Shown piece after piece: positions 56,562 through 64,000 of a stretch of DNA of 64,000 nucleotides (the first letter of the stretch is position 1; every line of letters starts with the position of its first letter). Below the pieces are notes generated by a model. It saw only the letters and a list, made by a program, of their open reading frames with translations, searched no databases and was not told the DNA's origin. The DNA comes from Sphingobium sp. CCH11-B1. Lineage in GTDB: Bacteria; Pseudomonadota; Alphaproteobacteria; Sphingomonadales; Sphingomonadaceae. The stretch covers positions 1 to 64,000 of the forward strand of contig NZ_LSJY01000003.1 in assembly GCF_001556865.1 (NCBI RefSeq), given 5' to 3'. The position numbers and the translations under genes are program-made.

Positions 56562-56660
56562 CAAAAAAGTCTGAGCCCGGAACGCGTCGGGGGGGGGAGA
56601 CGTTCCGGGCTCATATTTTGCGGATAGCAAGAGCGGGGGCAAAAGATTTGCTATCCGAAT
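56562..56660 (-). ncRNA. Candidate stress-induced small RNA with C-rich hairpin loops (GsrN-like layout)
   Basis: On the minus strand this unit would be about 98 nt. It opens with a perfect 10-bp hairpin (CGGATAGCAA at 56657-56648 with TTGCTATCCG at 56630-56621) whose 17-base loop holds CCCCC. A short linker follows, then a perfect 13-bp hairpin (56613-56601 with 56584-56572) with a run of nine C in its loop, and TTTTTT. The last hairpin is thus a terminator. The C-rich loops could pair with GGAG-type ribosome sites. The layout (EcfG-like promoter, C-rich loop, terminator) resembles Caulobacter GsrN. It also could be only the sleB terminator plus a chance hairpin. Confidence 0.5.
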
Positions 56661-56665
56661 TGTAG

Positions 56666-56691
56666 AACCCGCAAAGCGCCAAAAGGGTTCC
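56666..56691 (-). promoter_or_regulatory. EcfG-like promoter of the candidate small RNA
   Basis: On the minus strand, GGAAC (56691-56687), 17 bases, GGTT (56669-56666). The predicted start is near 56660. The same bases also form GAACCC-N14-GGGTTC, an inverted repeat. Just upstream AAAAATGCATTTTT (56705-56718) is a perfect 14-base palindrome that may bind a regulator. Confidence 0.45.
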
Positions 56692-56773
56692 GGCGCGCGG
56701 CATAAAAAATGCATTTTTATTGTCGAATGATTGCAGGCACTTCGCTGGTTATAGCGACGTTCACCGAAGAAAA

Positions 56774-57814
56774 TCAGATCAGGGGCCGGCCGCTGTTGCG
56801 ATATTCCGGGCGTATGGTCGATTGGGGCAGGCCGTCCTGCGCGGGCAGAGGGACCGGCGCTGTCCATCCGGCCGGTGCGGACGGCGAAATCGACGGCAGG
56901 GACGGAAGCGGCGGCGCGACCGCGCCGGCTATCATTTCCCGCGGCATTTCCGGCGGCGCGACCGGGCTTGCCGGCCAGGATGTGCGCGCCGGCCCCGACA
57001 GGCTTTCATAGCCCCGATAGACGGCATTGAACGCCGCCGCCGACCCGTTGAGGCCGGGATTGCGATAAAAGATGTGCGCACCGATCACCGCCACCGGCCG
57101 CAAGCTGGACGACCAGTCCGGCCGCACCGCCAGCGTGTGATAATGGGTCGCAAGGCCCACCGGCGCATAGACATGGCCGGCCAGCGCATCCTGCGCGATG
57201 CGGCGCGCGCGGACCCAGGCCGACGGCAGGAGAGGGCGCGCCATCGATCCGTCGCAGCTGAAGCTGAACTGGCACCGATAGTCCGCCCGTTCCGATCCCT
57301 GATAGACCACGCCGCATATGCTGCCCGGCCATAGCGGATTGCGCACACGGTTGAGCACCACCTGCGCCACGGCGCGCTGCCCGTCCTCCGGTTCGTTGCC
57401 CGCCTCATAATAGACGGCCGATGTCAGGCAGTTGAGCGCGCGATAGCGGTCGAGCGCGGTCAATCCCTGAAAGCGGGTGGAGGGCGCGGCATCGACGCTG
57501 TCCAGCCCCAGCACATGCTGCGATCGCAGCGTATCGGCGCCCGGCACGGGATCGAAGGCGCCTTCCGCGAAGAAGAAGGCGGAACCGGGGAAATTGTCGC
57601 CCGGCTGTTCCGCAGGGTCGATCGCCGCCGCCGACGCCTTGCCACCCTGCAGCAGGTCAAGCGGCGCGGCGGTGATGAATCGCGGCGCGACCAGCGCCAG
57701 CAGGGCAGCGAGCAGGATCAGGCCCCGGCCCGTCCATGTGCCCCGCCAGCCCGCACCGCCCGCTTCCAAAGATCGCCTGCCTTCGCGCATGTCGCTCCCG
57801 CCACGGCGTCGCAT
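56774..57814 (-). CDS. SleB-family cell wall hydrolase
   Basis: This 346 aa protein has an N-terminal membrane anchor at about 28-50 and the SleB/Hydrolase_2 domain at about 125-235 with catalytic Glu in SAVYYEAGNEPEDGQRAV, then VVLNRVRNPLWP and CQFSFSCDG. SleB-type enzymes are lytic transglycosylases; in non-spore-formers they remodel peptidoglycan. A Pro-rich C-terminal tail of about 70 residues is unique. ATG 57790 is an alternative start. The downstream 308-base gap holds the candidate small RNA. Confidence 0.85.
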   Translation of the reverse strand: MRRRGGSDMREGRRSLEAGGAGWRGTWTGRGLILLAALLALVAPRFITAAPLDLLQGGKASAAAIDPAEQPGDNFPGSAFFFAEGAFDPVPGADTLRSQHVLGLDSVDAAPSTRFQGLTALDRYRALNCLTSAVYYEAGNEPEDGQRAVAQVVLNRVRNPLWPGSICGVVYQGSERADYRCQFSFSCDGSMARPLLPSAWVRARRIAQDALAGHVYAPVGLATHYHTLAVRPDWSSSLRPVAVIGAHIFYRNPGLNGSAAAFNAVYRGYESLSGPARTSWPASPVAPPEMPREMIAGAVAPPLPSLPSISPSAPAGWTAPVPLPAQDGLPQSTIRPEYRNSGRPLI

Positions 57815-57969
57815 CGCCGCCTGAAAGCGCGCCCTACATCAGTTCGGCCGGGATTGCCTTACCCCTTTCCTGACTGTGCCGCTGTGGGACGGCCGGGATC
57901 GCAAAGGTTAAATGCAGCCTTTGTCGGTTCCATCATTCGCTTGCTTGGCAAAGGGTGGCGGGGTCCGCT

Positions 57970-58977
57970 ATGCGAAGCGCCATGCTGCTTCACCCTGATA
58001 GCCTCTCGCTCATCGGCAACACCCCGCTGGTGCGTCTCGCCGGCCCGTCGCGGGAAACCGGCTGCGACATCTACGCCAAATGCGAATTCGCCAATCCCGG
58101 CGCCTCGGTCAAGGATCGGGCTGCGCTGTTCATCGTCAACGACGCCGAGGAAAAGGGGCTGCTCAAGCCCGGCGGGACGATCGTCGAGGGGACGGCAGGC
58201 AATACCGGCATCGGCCTGGCCCTCGTCGCCAATGCCAAGGGCTATCGCACGATCATCGTCATGCCCGAAACGCAGAGCCGGGAGAAGATGGATACGCTGC
58301 GGGCGCTGGGCGCGGAACTGGTCACGGTGCCGGCCGCCGCCTATTCCAACCCCGGCCATTTCGTCCACACCAGCCGCCGCATCGCGGAAGAGACGGAAAA
58401 TGCCGTCTGGGCCAACCAGTTCGACAATATCGCCAATCGCAAGGCGCATATCGTCGGCACGGCCGAGGAGATATGGACGCAGATGGAGGGCCGGGTCGAC
58501 GGCTTCACCTGCGCGGCGGGCACCGGCGGCACGATCGCGGGCGTCGGCCTTGGCCTCAAGGCGAAGGACGAAGGCATCACCATCGCGCTCAGCGATCCGC
58601 ACGGCGCGGCGCTCTTCAACTATTATGCGCATGGCGAGTTGAAGGCGGAAGGCAGTTCGGTCGCCGAAGGCATCGGGCAGGGGCGGATTACCGCCAATCT
58701 GGAAGGCGCGCCCATCGACACGCAGTTCCGCATCGCCGACGAGGAGGGGCTGCACTGGGTCAGTCGCCTGCTGAGCGAGGAAGGGCTGTGCCTGGGCCTT
58801 TCGTCCGGCATCAACGTCGCGGGCGCGGTCGCGCTGGCGAAGCAGCTCGGCCCCGGCAAGCGGATCGCCACGATCCTGTGCGACACCGGCTTTCGCTACC
58901 TCTCCACGCTCTACAACCGGCAGTGGCTGGAATCTAAGGGCTTGACCGTCTTCCCCTGGCTCGCGCAAAATGGCTGA
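57970..58977 (+). CDS. cysK: Cysteine synthase (O-acetylserine sulfhydrylase)
   Basis: The PLP enzyme makes cysteine from O-acetylserine and sulfide. The protein (335 aa from ATG 57970) has IGNTPLVRL, PLP-binding K48 in NPGASVKDRAA, the phosphate loop TAGNTGIG and AAGTGGTIAGVG. The long middle insertion and YAHGELK differ from E. coli CysK, so it could be a related beta-replacement enzyme such as the CysK2 type. ATG 57982 is an alternative start. It is followed by an unknown membrane gene. Confidence 0.85.
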   Translation: MRSAMLLHPDSLSLIGNTPLVRLAGPSRETGCDIYAKCEFANPGASVKDRAALFIVNDAEEKGLLKPGGTIVEGTAGNTGIGLALVANAKGYRTIIVMPETQSREKMDTLRALGAELVTVPAAAYSNPGHFVHTSRRIAEETENAVWANQFDNIANRKAHIVGTAEEIWTQMEGRVDGFTCAAGTGGTIAGVGLGLKAKDEGITIALSDPHGAALFNYYAHGELKAEGSSVAEGIGQGRITANLEGAPIDTQFRIADEEGLHWVSRLLSEEGLCLGLSSGINVAGAVALAKQLGPGKRIATILCDTGFRYLSTLYNRQWLESKGLTVFPWLAQNG

Positions 58978-59018
58978 TTGCCGGTATGGTTCGCGGCTGA
59001 GAGGGAAGACAGGGTTGC

Positions 59019-59324
59019 ATGGCTGAAACACCCCGCCGTCAGGAAGGGTTGCAGCGCGTCCAGATCGGCCTCACCGGGCTGGCGGGCGTCGTGCTGCTCG
59101 TGGGCCTGGCGAACATCGTGATCGAAAAGGCGCGGCTGGACGACGCCGCCTCGCCGCCGCCGGTCGTGCCGACGCTGACCCAGAATGCCGTCTCGCCTAA
59201 GGAGCCGCTTGCGGAACTGGGCGTTCAGCCCGCGCCCGAGCAGGCGCCGATCGTGCCTGACCTGCAGCCCGATCCCAATATTCGCAAGCCTATGGATAGC
59301 GATCCCGCGCAGCAGCAGAACTGA
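59019..59324 (+). CDS. Unknown single-pass membrane protein
   Basis: This 101 aa protein has one transmembrane helix (about residues 16-35, IGLTGLAGVVLLVGLANIVI) and a Pro-rich periplasmic tail with repeats of the type AP-E-AP and PDLQPDP. No family is recognised. It lies 41 bases after cysK and 30 bases before the next unknown gene, probably as part of one operon. Confidence 0.65.
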   Translation: MAETPRRQEGLQRVQIGLTGLAGVVLLVGLANIVIEKARLDDAASPPPVVPTLTQNAVSPKEPLAELGVQPAPEQAPIVPDLQPDPNIRKPMDSDPAQQQN

Positions 59325-59354
59325 CGCGATGAGACCGGAGCCGGAGCGCCGCCG

Positions 59355-60590
59355 GTGAAGGCGGCCTGCATGCGATTCCTCCGGCTCTGGCTGCCCTCGC
59401 TGCTCCTCTTCCTCGCCGGATTGCATCGGGCATGGCTGACGGGGCAGGCCGATCCTTTCGACTGGTCTGTCCCGACCGCCCTTGTGCTGGTGGTGACTGG
59501 CCTGCTCGCGGCGCGGCGCGGATGGGCCATGCTCGTCTGGACGGCGCTGGGCAGCGCGGGGACGGTGCTGCTGTTTTGCGCACGCGCCTCTGCCCGCCCG
59601 CCGGAGTTGCACGATGCAGCGGCGTTGCTGGCCATTGGCCTGCTGTCGGTTCTGGGCGGCGCATTTCTGCGTCGCGCGCCAGGGACGGCGGGTCGGGCCG
59701 GGCACCTCAAGGCCATGCCGTCAGGCGTCCTGATGCTGGGGATCGCCGCGCTGCTGCTCTGGCGCGGTCCGGCCCAGCCGCTGCGCCCCGTGGCAGAGCG
59801 GCCCGCACTTGCCGTCATCACGGCGCTTCCGCTGTTCTGGGAGGAGATGGGACGAGGCGGTCCGCGCGATGCGCCGATCGTCACGATCCTGCGGACGCGC
59901 TTCACGCTGGTGCCGCTGGACGATCCGCAGCAGCTTGTGCAAACGAACGCGCGCCGCCTGCTGCTTGCCCAGCCGCGCGCGATGACCGCCGCGCAGATGG
60001 TGGCGCTGGATGCCTGGGTCCGCGACGGAGGAATCGCGCTGGTGCTGGCCGATCCGCTGCTACGCTGGCCGGGCGGGCTGCCGCTGGGCGACCGCCGCCG
60101 CGCGCCGCCGGTCAGCCTGCTGGGGACGGCGCTGTCGCATTGGGGATTCGATCGCGGCGGACATTTCCAATCGTCGGAAATCCGCCATTTCATGCCCGAT
60201 GGCGCGCTTGTGACCATAGCGGGGGCGGAGCTGCGCGGCCGCGCCCTGATGGTCGAACGTCGGGTGGGGAGAGGGACCGTCCGTCTGGTCGGGGACGCCG
60301 ATCTGCTGGATGACCGGCTGTGGCTGGCCGAGCCTGCACGGCCGCTCGACCCGCGCCTTTGGAGCGCGGACACGCCCGCGCAACTGGTGCGCTGGCTGGG
60401 CGGGGACATGCCGTCCGAGCGCCGCTGGATGCATACGCCGGCCGATGTGGTCGCCGCGCTGCGCTGGGTCGTTGGCGTCGGGATTTTCTGGGCGATGCTG
60501 GGAACGGTGCTGCCTGGCCGGGTGGAACCGGGTATGCGGCTGGGAACAAAAAGGGAAAACAAGCCGCTGAAATCAGGAGAAAACGACTGA
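59355..60590 (+). CDS. Unknown membrane protein with a GATase-like/ABC-auxiliary domain
   Basis: This 411 aa protein has four N-terminal helices (about residues 8-140), a periplasmic domain with MTAAQMVALDAWVRDGGIALVLADP, and a final helix near residue 375. The central part resembles the DUF4350/GldG-type (ABC_transp_aux) domain, a catalytically inactive GATase-like fold. Function is unknown. The start is GTG 59355 or ATG 59370. It is the last gene before the MraZ site of the division cluster. Confidence 0.6.
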   Translation: MKAACMRFLRLWLPSLLLFLAGLHRAWLTGQADPFDWSVPTALVLVVTGLLAARRGWAMLVWTALGSAGTVLLFCARASARPPELHDAAALLAIGLLSVLGGAFLRRAPGTAGRAGHLKAMPSGVLMLGIAALLLWRGPAQPLRPVAERPALAVITALPLFWEEMGRGGPRDAPIVTILRTRFTLVPLDDPQQLVQTNARRLLLAQPRAMTAAQMVALDAWVRDGGIALVLADPLLRWPGGLPLGDRRRAPPVSLLGTALSHWGFDRGGHFQSSEIRHFMPDGALVTIAGAELRGRALMVERRVGRGTVRLVGDADLLDDRLWLAEPARPLDPRLWSADTPAQLVRWLGGDMPSERRWMHTPADVVAALRWVVGVGIFWAMLGTVLPGRVEPGMRLGTKRENKPLKSGEND

Positions 60591-60635
60591 TCCCATTTTT
60601 CACCGGCTTTTCCCATCCTCTCCCAAAAAATCCCT
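60591..60635 (-). promoter_or_regulatory. Candidate MraZ operator: TCCCA boxes at exact 10-base spacing
   Basis: TCCCA at 60591, 60611 and 60621 and TCCCT at 60631 are exactly in a 10-base phase; the box expected at 60601 (CACCG) has decayed. Read on the minus strand these are TGGGA boxes separated by 5 bases, the known E. coli MraZ target. The site is about 140 bases before mraZ, right after the previous stop. Confidence 0.5.
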
Positions 60636-60772
60636 TCACAGCCACCCCGATGCTTGGTACACAAACCGCATTGGGGTTCTAAGGCGTTGATCAGTTCCGT
60701 GGCGTGGGCTCGCACAGGCGATTCCGGCGGCGGGAAGTCTTTGCCCCAAGGAAATAAGGGGCCTGTTCCAGC

Positions 60773-61270
60773 GTGTCGGACGTCATTCTCTATTCGGGCA
60801 ACGCGTTCAGCGTCGCGGACGGCAAGGGCCGTTTCGTGCTGCCCCTGGAGATGCGCAAGCTGGTCGCCCAGGCAAGCGGCGGCCAGAACCGCCTCTGCCT
60901 GTCGATCCATATGGACAATGGCTGCGCCACCGGCTTTGGCCTGTCGCACAAGCAATATCTGTTCGACGAGGTCGAGAAGCTGGAGCGTCAGGCCTATGAT
61001 GCCGGGCGCGATTTCAACGCCGATCTGGAGCGCGAGAACCGCCTCGGCACGATCGAGGATGTCAATTTCGACGATGGCGGCCGTTTCTTCCTGCACCCCG
61101 ATATCAAGGAAGAGGCCGGAATCGACGACGCGATATTTTTCTATGGCGTCGGTCGCTATTTCCAGATCTGGAAGCCCGAGGCGCTGGTCGCAAGTCCCGA
61201 CCGACCCGCGCTGATTCGCAACAAGGTGAAGCGCTGGATCGAAGCGCGTGCTGCAGGGGCGACGAAGTGA
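60773..61270 (+). CDS. mraZ: Transcriptional regulator MraZ
   Basis: MraZ represses the division and cell wall cluster from TGGGN repeats. The 165 aa protein has two SpoVT/AbrB-like halves: [19 protein letters not shown] at the N-terminus and [15 protein letters not shown] in the second. The second half is longer than in E. coli (152 aa). The start is GTG 60773. Its stop overlaps the rsmH start (GTGA). Confidence 0.92.
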   Translation: MSDVILYSGNAFSVADGKGRFVLPLEMRKLVAQASGGQNRLCLSIHMDNGCATGFGLSHKQYLFDEVEKLERQAYDAGRDFNADLERENRLGTIEDVNFDDGGRFFLHPDIKEEAGIDDAIFFYGVGRYFQIWKPEALVASPDRPALIRNKVKRWIEARAAGATK

Positions 61271-62238
61271 GCGCGCCCGCTTCCGCTGCCCCTGCGCCCC
61301 ATGTCTCCGTCCTGCTCGATGAAGTCCTCGCCGCCCTCGCCATCGCCCCGGGCGAGGTGCATGTCGACGGCACATTCGGCGCGGGCGGCTATGCCAGCGC
61401 CATGGCCCGCGCCGGCGCGCGCGTCTTCGCTTTCGATCGCGACCCCGATGCGATCCGCGAAGGGCAGGCAGTGGCGGATGCCCATGGCATCACGCTCATC
61501 CCCGGCGAATTTTCGCGGATGGACACGCTGCTGGCGGAGCGCGGCGTCGGCCAGGTGTCGGGCGTCACGCTCGACATCGGCGTGTCCTCCATGCAGCTCG
61601 ACCGGGCGGAGCGCGGCTTTTCCTTCCAGTCGGACGGCCCGCTCGACATGACGATGGCGCAGGACGGCATGAACGCCGCCGATTTCCTCAACACCGCCCC
61701 GGAAGAGGAGATCGCCGACGTCATCTATCGCTATGGCGAAGAGCCGCGATCGCGCCGGGTTGCCCGCGCGATCGTCGATGCGCGCCCGCTGGAGCGGACC
61801 GGCCAGCTCGCCGCCGTCGTGCGTCGCGCCCTTGGGCATAAGCCGCATGACAAGAAGGATCCCGCGACTCGCACCTTCCAGGCGATCCGCATCCATGTGA
61901 ACCGCGAACTGGAGGAACTGGAGCGCGGGCTGGAAGCGGCCGAGGCGTTGCTGGAAGAAGGCGGCCGGCTGGCGGTCGTGACCTTCCACAGCCTGGAAGA
62001 CCGCATCGTCAAGCAGTTCCTGCGCAACCGCAGCGGCGGGGAAGGGGCGGGATCGCGCCACATGCCCCAACGTGCCGACGGTCCGCCGCCCACCTTCGCC
62101 AGGCCTGCCAAGGCGGTACGCCCCGGCGAGGCCGAGCTGGCGCGCAACCCCCGCGCCCGTTCCGCCACGCTGCGTAGCGCCGTCCGCACCGCTGCACCCG
62201 CCCCGTCGTCCTCCTCCGCCCGGAGTGCCCGCGCATGA
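61267..62238 (+). CDS. rsmH: 16S rRNA (cytosine-1402-N4) methyltransferase
   Basis: RsmH methylates C1402 in the ribosomal P-site. The 323 aa protein has [13 protein letters not shown] motif [29 protein letters not shown] and [13 protein letters not shown]. The Ala/Ser-rich tail is typical for alphaproteobacteria. The start is GTG 61267 with four-base overlap with mraZ; the stop overlaps the ftsL ATG (ATGA). Confidence 0.95.
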   Translation: MSAPASAAPAPHVSVLLDEVLAALAIAPGEVHVDGTFGAGGYASAMARAGARVFAFDRDPDAIREGQAVADAHGITLIPGEFSRMDTLLAERGVGQVSGVTLDIGVSSMQLDRAERGFSFQSDGPLDMTMAQDGMNAADFLNTAPEEEIADVIYRYGEEPRSRRVARAIVDARPLERTGQLAAVVRRALGHKPHDKKDPATRTFQAIRIHVNRELEELERGLEAAEALLEEGGRLAVVTFHSLEDRIVKQFLRNRSGGEGAGSRHMPQRADGPPPTFARPAKAVRPGEAELARNPRARSATLRSAVRTAAPAPSSSSARSARA

Positions 62239-62885
62239 TCGCCGTCAAGAGGTTGCAGAGCCTGATCTGGGTGATCCTGGTCGCGCTGGGGGCGCTCGGG
62301 GCCTATATGGTGTCGCTGAAGGTCGCGACCGAGCGCAACGAGCTTATGAAGGTGCGCGCGCAGATCGCCCGGGCGAAGGCCGACATCCGATACCTGGAAA
62401 CGGAATTCAGCGCCCGCGCCTCCATGCGGCAGCTGGAAAGCTGGAACCAGCACGACTTCCTCTATGCGACTCCGACCGCGCAGCAATATCTGGGCGGGGA
62501 ACAGGCGCTGGCCCATCTGGACGGGGTCCAGCCCAACGGCCCCGATTATGTCGCCCCGCCGGTCATGGTCGCAATGGTGCAGACCCCGGCCGACCTGCCC
62601 GCCGCCACGCAGAAGGCGCCGGAAAGCCCGGCCGCCGCCCAGATCCGCAGCGACATCGCCGTGATCCGCGAAGCCCATGCCGCCGACAATGTCGACAAGC
62701 TGCCCCGGCCCGCCCGGTCCACCCCGGCCAATCAGGCCAAGGCTGACGCCGACCTGTCGCGACCCAATCCGATCGCGCGCAAGGCGGAGCGGATGGCGAT
62801 GCTCGACGCCAAGCTGCTGGACGACAGCACTCTGGGGGACCTGACCGCGAAGGCGGCTCGCGAAAAGCGCAAGGAGGCGCGCTGA
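62235..62885 (+). CDS. ftsL: Cell division protein FtsL
   Basis: FtsL forms the FtsQLB complex that activates septal wall synthesis. The 216 aa protein has a cytosolic stub, one transmembrane helix (about 10-28) and a periplasmic coiled coil ([22 protein letters not shown]) with a conserved LETEFS. The Pro/Ala-rich tail of about 100 residues is a longer extension than in E. coli. Position between rsmH and ftsI supports the name. The ATG start of ftsI overlaps its stop by one base (TGATG). Confidence 0.85.
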   Translation: MIAVKRLQSLIWVILVALGALGAYMVSLKVATERNELMKVRAQIARAKADIRYLETEFSARASMRQLESWNQHDFLYATPTAQQYLGGEQALAHLDGVQPNGPDYVAPPVMVAMVQTPADLPAATQKAPESPAAAQIRSDIAVIREAHAADNVDKLPRPARSTPANQAKADADLSRPNPIARKAERMAMLDAKLLDDSTLGDLTAKAAREKRKEAR

Positions 62886-64000
62886 TGGCCACGATCATCG
62901 TCCAGCCGGGCGGCCCGCGCGCCGGGCATCAACGAATCGATCTGACCGCGATCGCCCATAACCGGCTGATGCTCCTGCTGCTGATGTTCATGGGCATCAC
63001 CGCCATCGTGATCTGCCGGCTCCTGTGGGTCGGCATTTTCGCGCATGGCGCATCGGGCGACGACGCCCTGTCCGGTTTCCTGCCGGCCCGCGCGGACATC
63101 GTCGATCGCAACGGCGTGCCGCTGGCGCGCACCATGGACGCCTATTCCATCGCGGTGCGCCCGTCGAAACTGATCGGCGAGCCCGCGGAGATCGCGCGCA
63201 AGCTGCACGAAATTTTCCCAGATGAGCCGCAGGCCGCCTTTTACAAGAAGCTGACCGGGCGCGGATGGGCCTATCTGCGCCGCCGCGCGCTGCCGGAGGA
63301 AGTCGCGGCGGTTAACGCGCTGGGCGAGATCGGCATCGAATTCCCGCGCGAGAAGGAGCGCCTCTATCCGCAGCGCACGTTGGCCGCGCACGTGCTGGGC
63401 TTCGCGCCCAACGCGGAGCGGCAGGGCGGCATGGGCGTGGAAGCGGCGTTCAACGACCGGCTGACCGATCCGGCGCAGCGCGGCCGGCCGTTCGCGCTTT
63501 CCATCGACAGCCGGGTGCAGGGCGCGCTGGAAAGCGAACTCTACGCGCAGCTAGTGCAAACCCGAGCCAAGGGCGCGGGTGGCATCATCATGGACGCCAA
63601 TACGGGCGAGATCATCGCCATGGCGTCCCTGCCCGTATTCGACCCCAACAAGCTGCAGAATTATGCGGGCAAACGGTGCAGCGAATCGCCGCTCTGCAAC
63701 CATATGGTGCAGGCCCGATATGAACTGGGTTCGTCCTTCAAGCCGCTGTCGATCGCGGCGGCAATGGATGCGGGCGTGGTGACCTCCATGAGCAAGCGGT
63801 ACGATGCGACCGCGCCGCTGCCGATCGGCGGCTTCCGCATCAAGGACGACCACCCTCTCGGCCGCTGGATCAACGTGCCCGAAATCCTGGTGCACAGCTC
63901 CAACATCGGCACTGCCCGCATCGCGGACGAAATGGGAGCGGCGCCGCTGCAGAAACTGTTCCGCAGCCTCGATTTCGACCAGCGTGCGCCGATCGAGTTC
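62885..64000 (+). CDS. ftsI: Penicillin-binding protein FtsI (septal transpeptidase), 3' end outside window
   Basis: FtsI cross-links septal peptidoglycan. The visible 372 residues have an N-terminal helix (about 27-48), the dimerisation domain starting at RADIVDRNGVPLART, and the transpeptidase domain with catalytic S283 in GSSFKP (K286) and the SSN motif in LVHSSNIGTARI. KTG and the C-terminus are beyond the edge. The start ATG 62885 overlaps the ftsL stop. Confidence 0.95.
   Translation, partial: MATIIVQPGGPRAGHQRIDLTAIAHNRLMLLLLMFMGITAIVICRLLWVGIFAHGASGDDALSGFLPARADIVDRNGVPLARTMDAYSIAVRPSKLIGEPAEIARKLHEIFPDEPQAAFYKKLTGRGWAYLRRRALPEEVAAVNALGEIGIEFPREKERLYPQRTLAAHVLGFAPNAERQGGMGVEAAFNDRLTDPAQRGRPFALSIDSRVQGALESELYAQLVQTRAKGAGGIIMDANTGEIIAMASLPVFDPNKLQNYAGKRCSESPLCNHMVQARYELGSSFKPLSIAAAMDAGVVTSMSKRYDATAPLPIGGFRIKDDHPLGRWINVPEILVHSSNIGTARIADEMGAAPLQKLFRSLDFDQRAPIEF

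Noticed and set aside
56572..56613. GGAAC-N17-CGTT, a perfect EcfG consensus on both strands
   Set aside because: It arises because the hairpin arms GGAACG/CGTTCC are complementary. The T-run on the minus strand makes a terminator the better reading, and no plus-strand gene follows.

Overview
The window is GC-rich chromosomal DNA from an alphaproteobacterium, almost certainly a member of the Sphingomonadaceae (Sphingobium/Sphingomonas/Novosphingobium type). The evidence is the protein sequences, the operon orders (mdh-sucD-sucA-sucB-lpd; rpsB-tsf-pyrH-frr-uppS-cdsA-dxr-rseP-bamA-ompH-fabZ; mraZ-rsmH-ftsL-ftsI) and the intergenic palindromic repeats (motif GAGCCTGTCGAAG) that I associate with sphingomonads. 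Identifications come from reading motifs and recalled families; no search was run.

Layout. 1-7.7 kb is accessory: the end of a tyrosine integrase, an alpha/beta hydrolase whose 5' end looks damaged by a frame-breaking deletion, an FAD oxidoreductase, and a cell-surface cluster (Wzx-type flippase, nucleotidyltransferase, HIT protein, CDP-alcohol phosphotransferase, GT4 glycosyltransferase) that looks like a pathway for an undefined phospho-alcohol surface molecule. 7.8-18.1 kb is central metabolism: sdhB, a thioesterase, zapE, then mdh-sucD-sucA-sucB-lpd. sucC and sdhCDA are not in the window. 18.2-28.8 kb holds gph, glmU, a phosphoesterase, glmS (cell-wall amino-sugar supply), a GNAT-nitrilase fusion, icd, and psd-pssA (phosphatidylethanolamine synthesis).

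29.3-41.2 kb is the translation/envelope superoperon from rpsB to fabZ, interrupted after tsf by a Phd/VapC toxin-antitoxin pair. 41.4-50.4 kb carries rpmE, a secreted cysteine-containing unknown, aroB-aroK, two unknown envelope proteins, xerD, accA, an M48 protease, two Flp pilins and mutT. 50.4-58 kb holds bfr/bfd, a DUF418 membrane protein, a BioC-like methyltransferase, a GNAT enzyme, purL, an entericidin-type lipoprotein and a SleB-type wall hydrolase. 58-64 kb has cysK, two unknown membrane proteins and the start of the division/cell-wall cluster, with ftsI running off the right edge.

The most interesting non-coding stretch is 56,466-56,773. On the minus strand it reads as an EcfG-like promoter (GGAAC-N17-GGTT), a hairpin with a C-rich loop, a second hairpin with a run of nine C in its loop followed by a T-run, and then a second EcfG-like promoter (GGAAC-N16-GGTT) in front of the entericidin gene. 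This is the layout of a general-stress small RNA resembling Caulobacter GsrN. Other non-coding signals are a 10-bp-phased candidate MraZ operator before mraZ, overlapping Fur/Mur-like palindromes before mdh, and several clear intrinsic terminators. I saw no tRNA, rRNA or CRISPR array.
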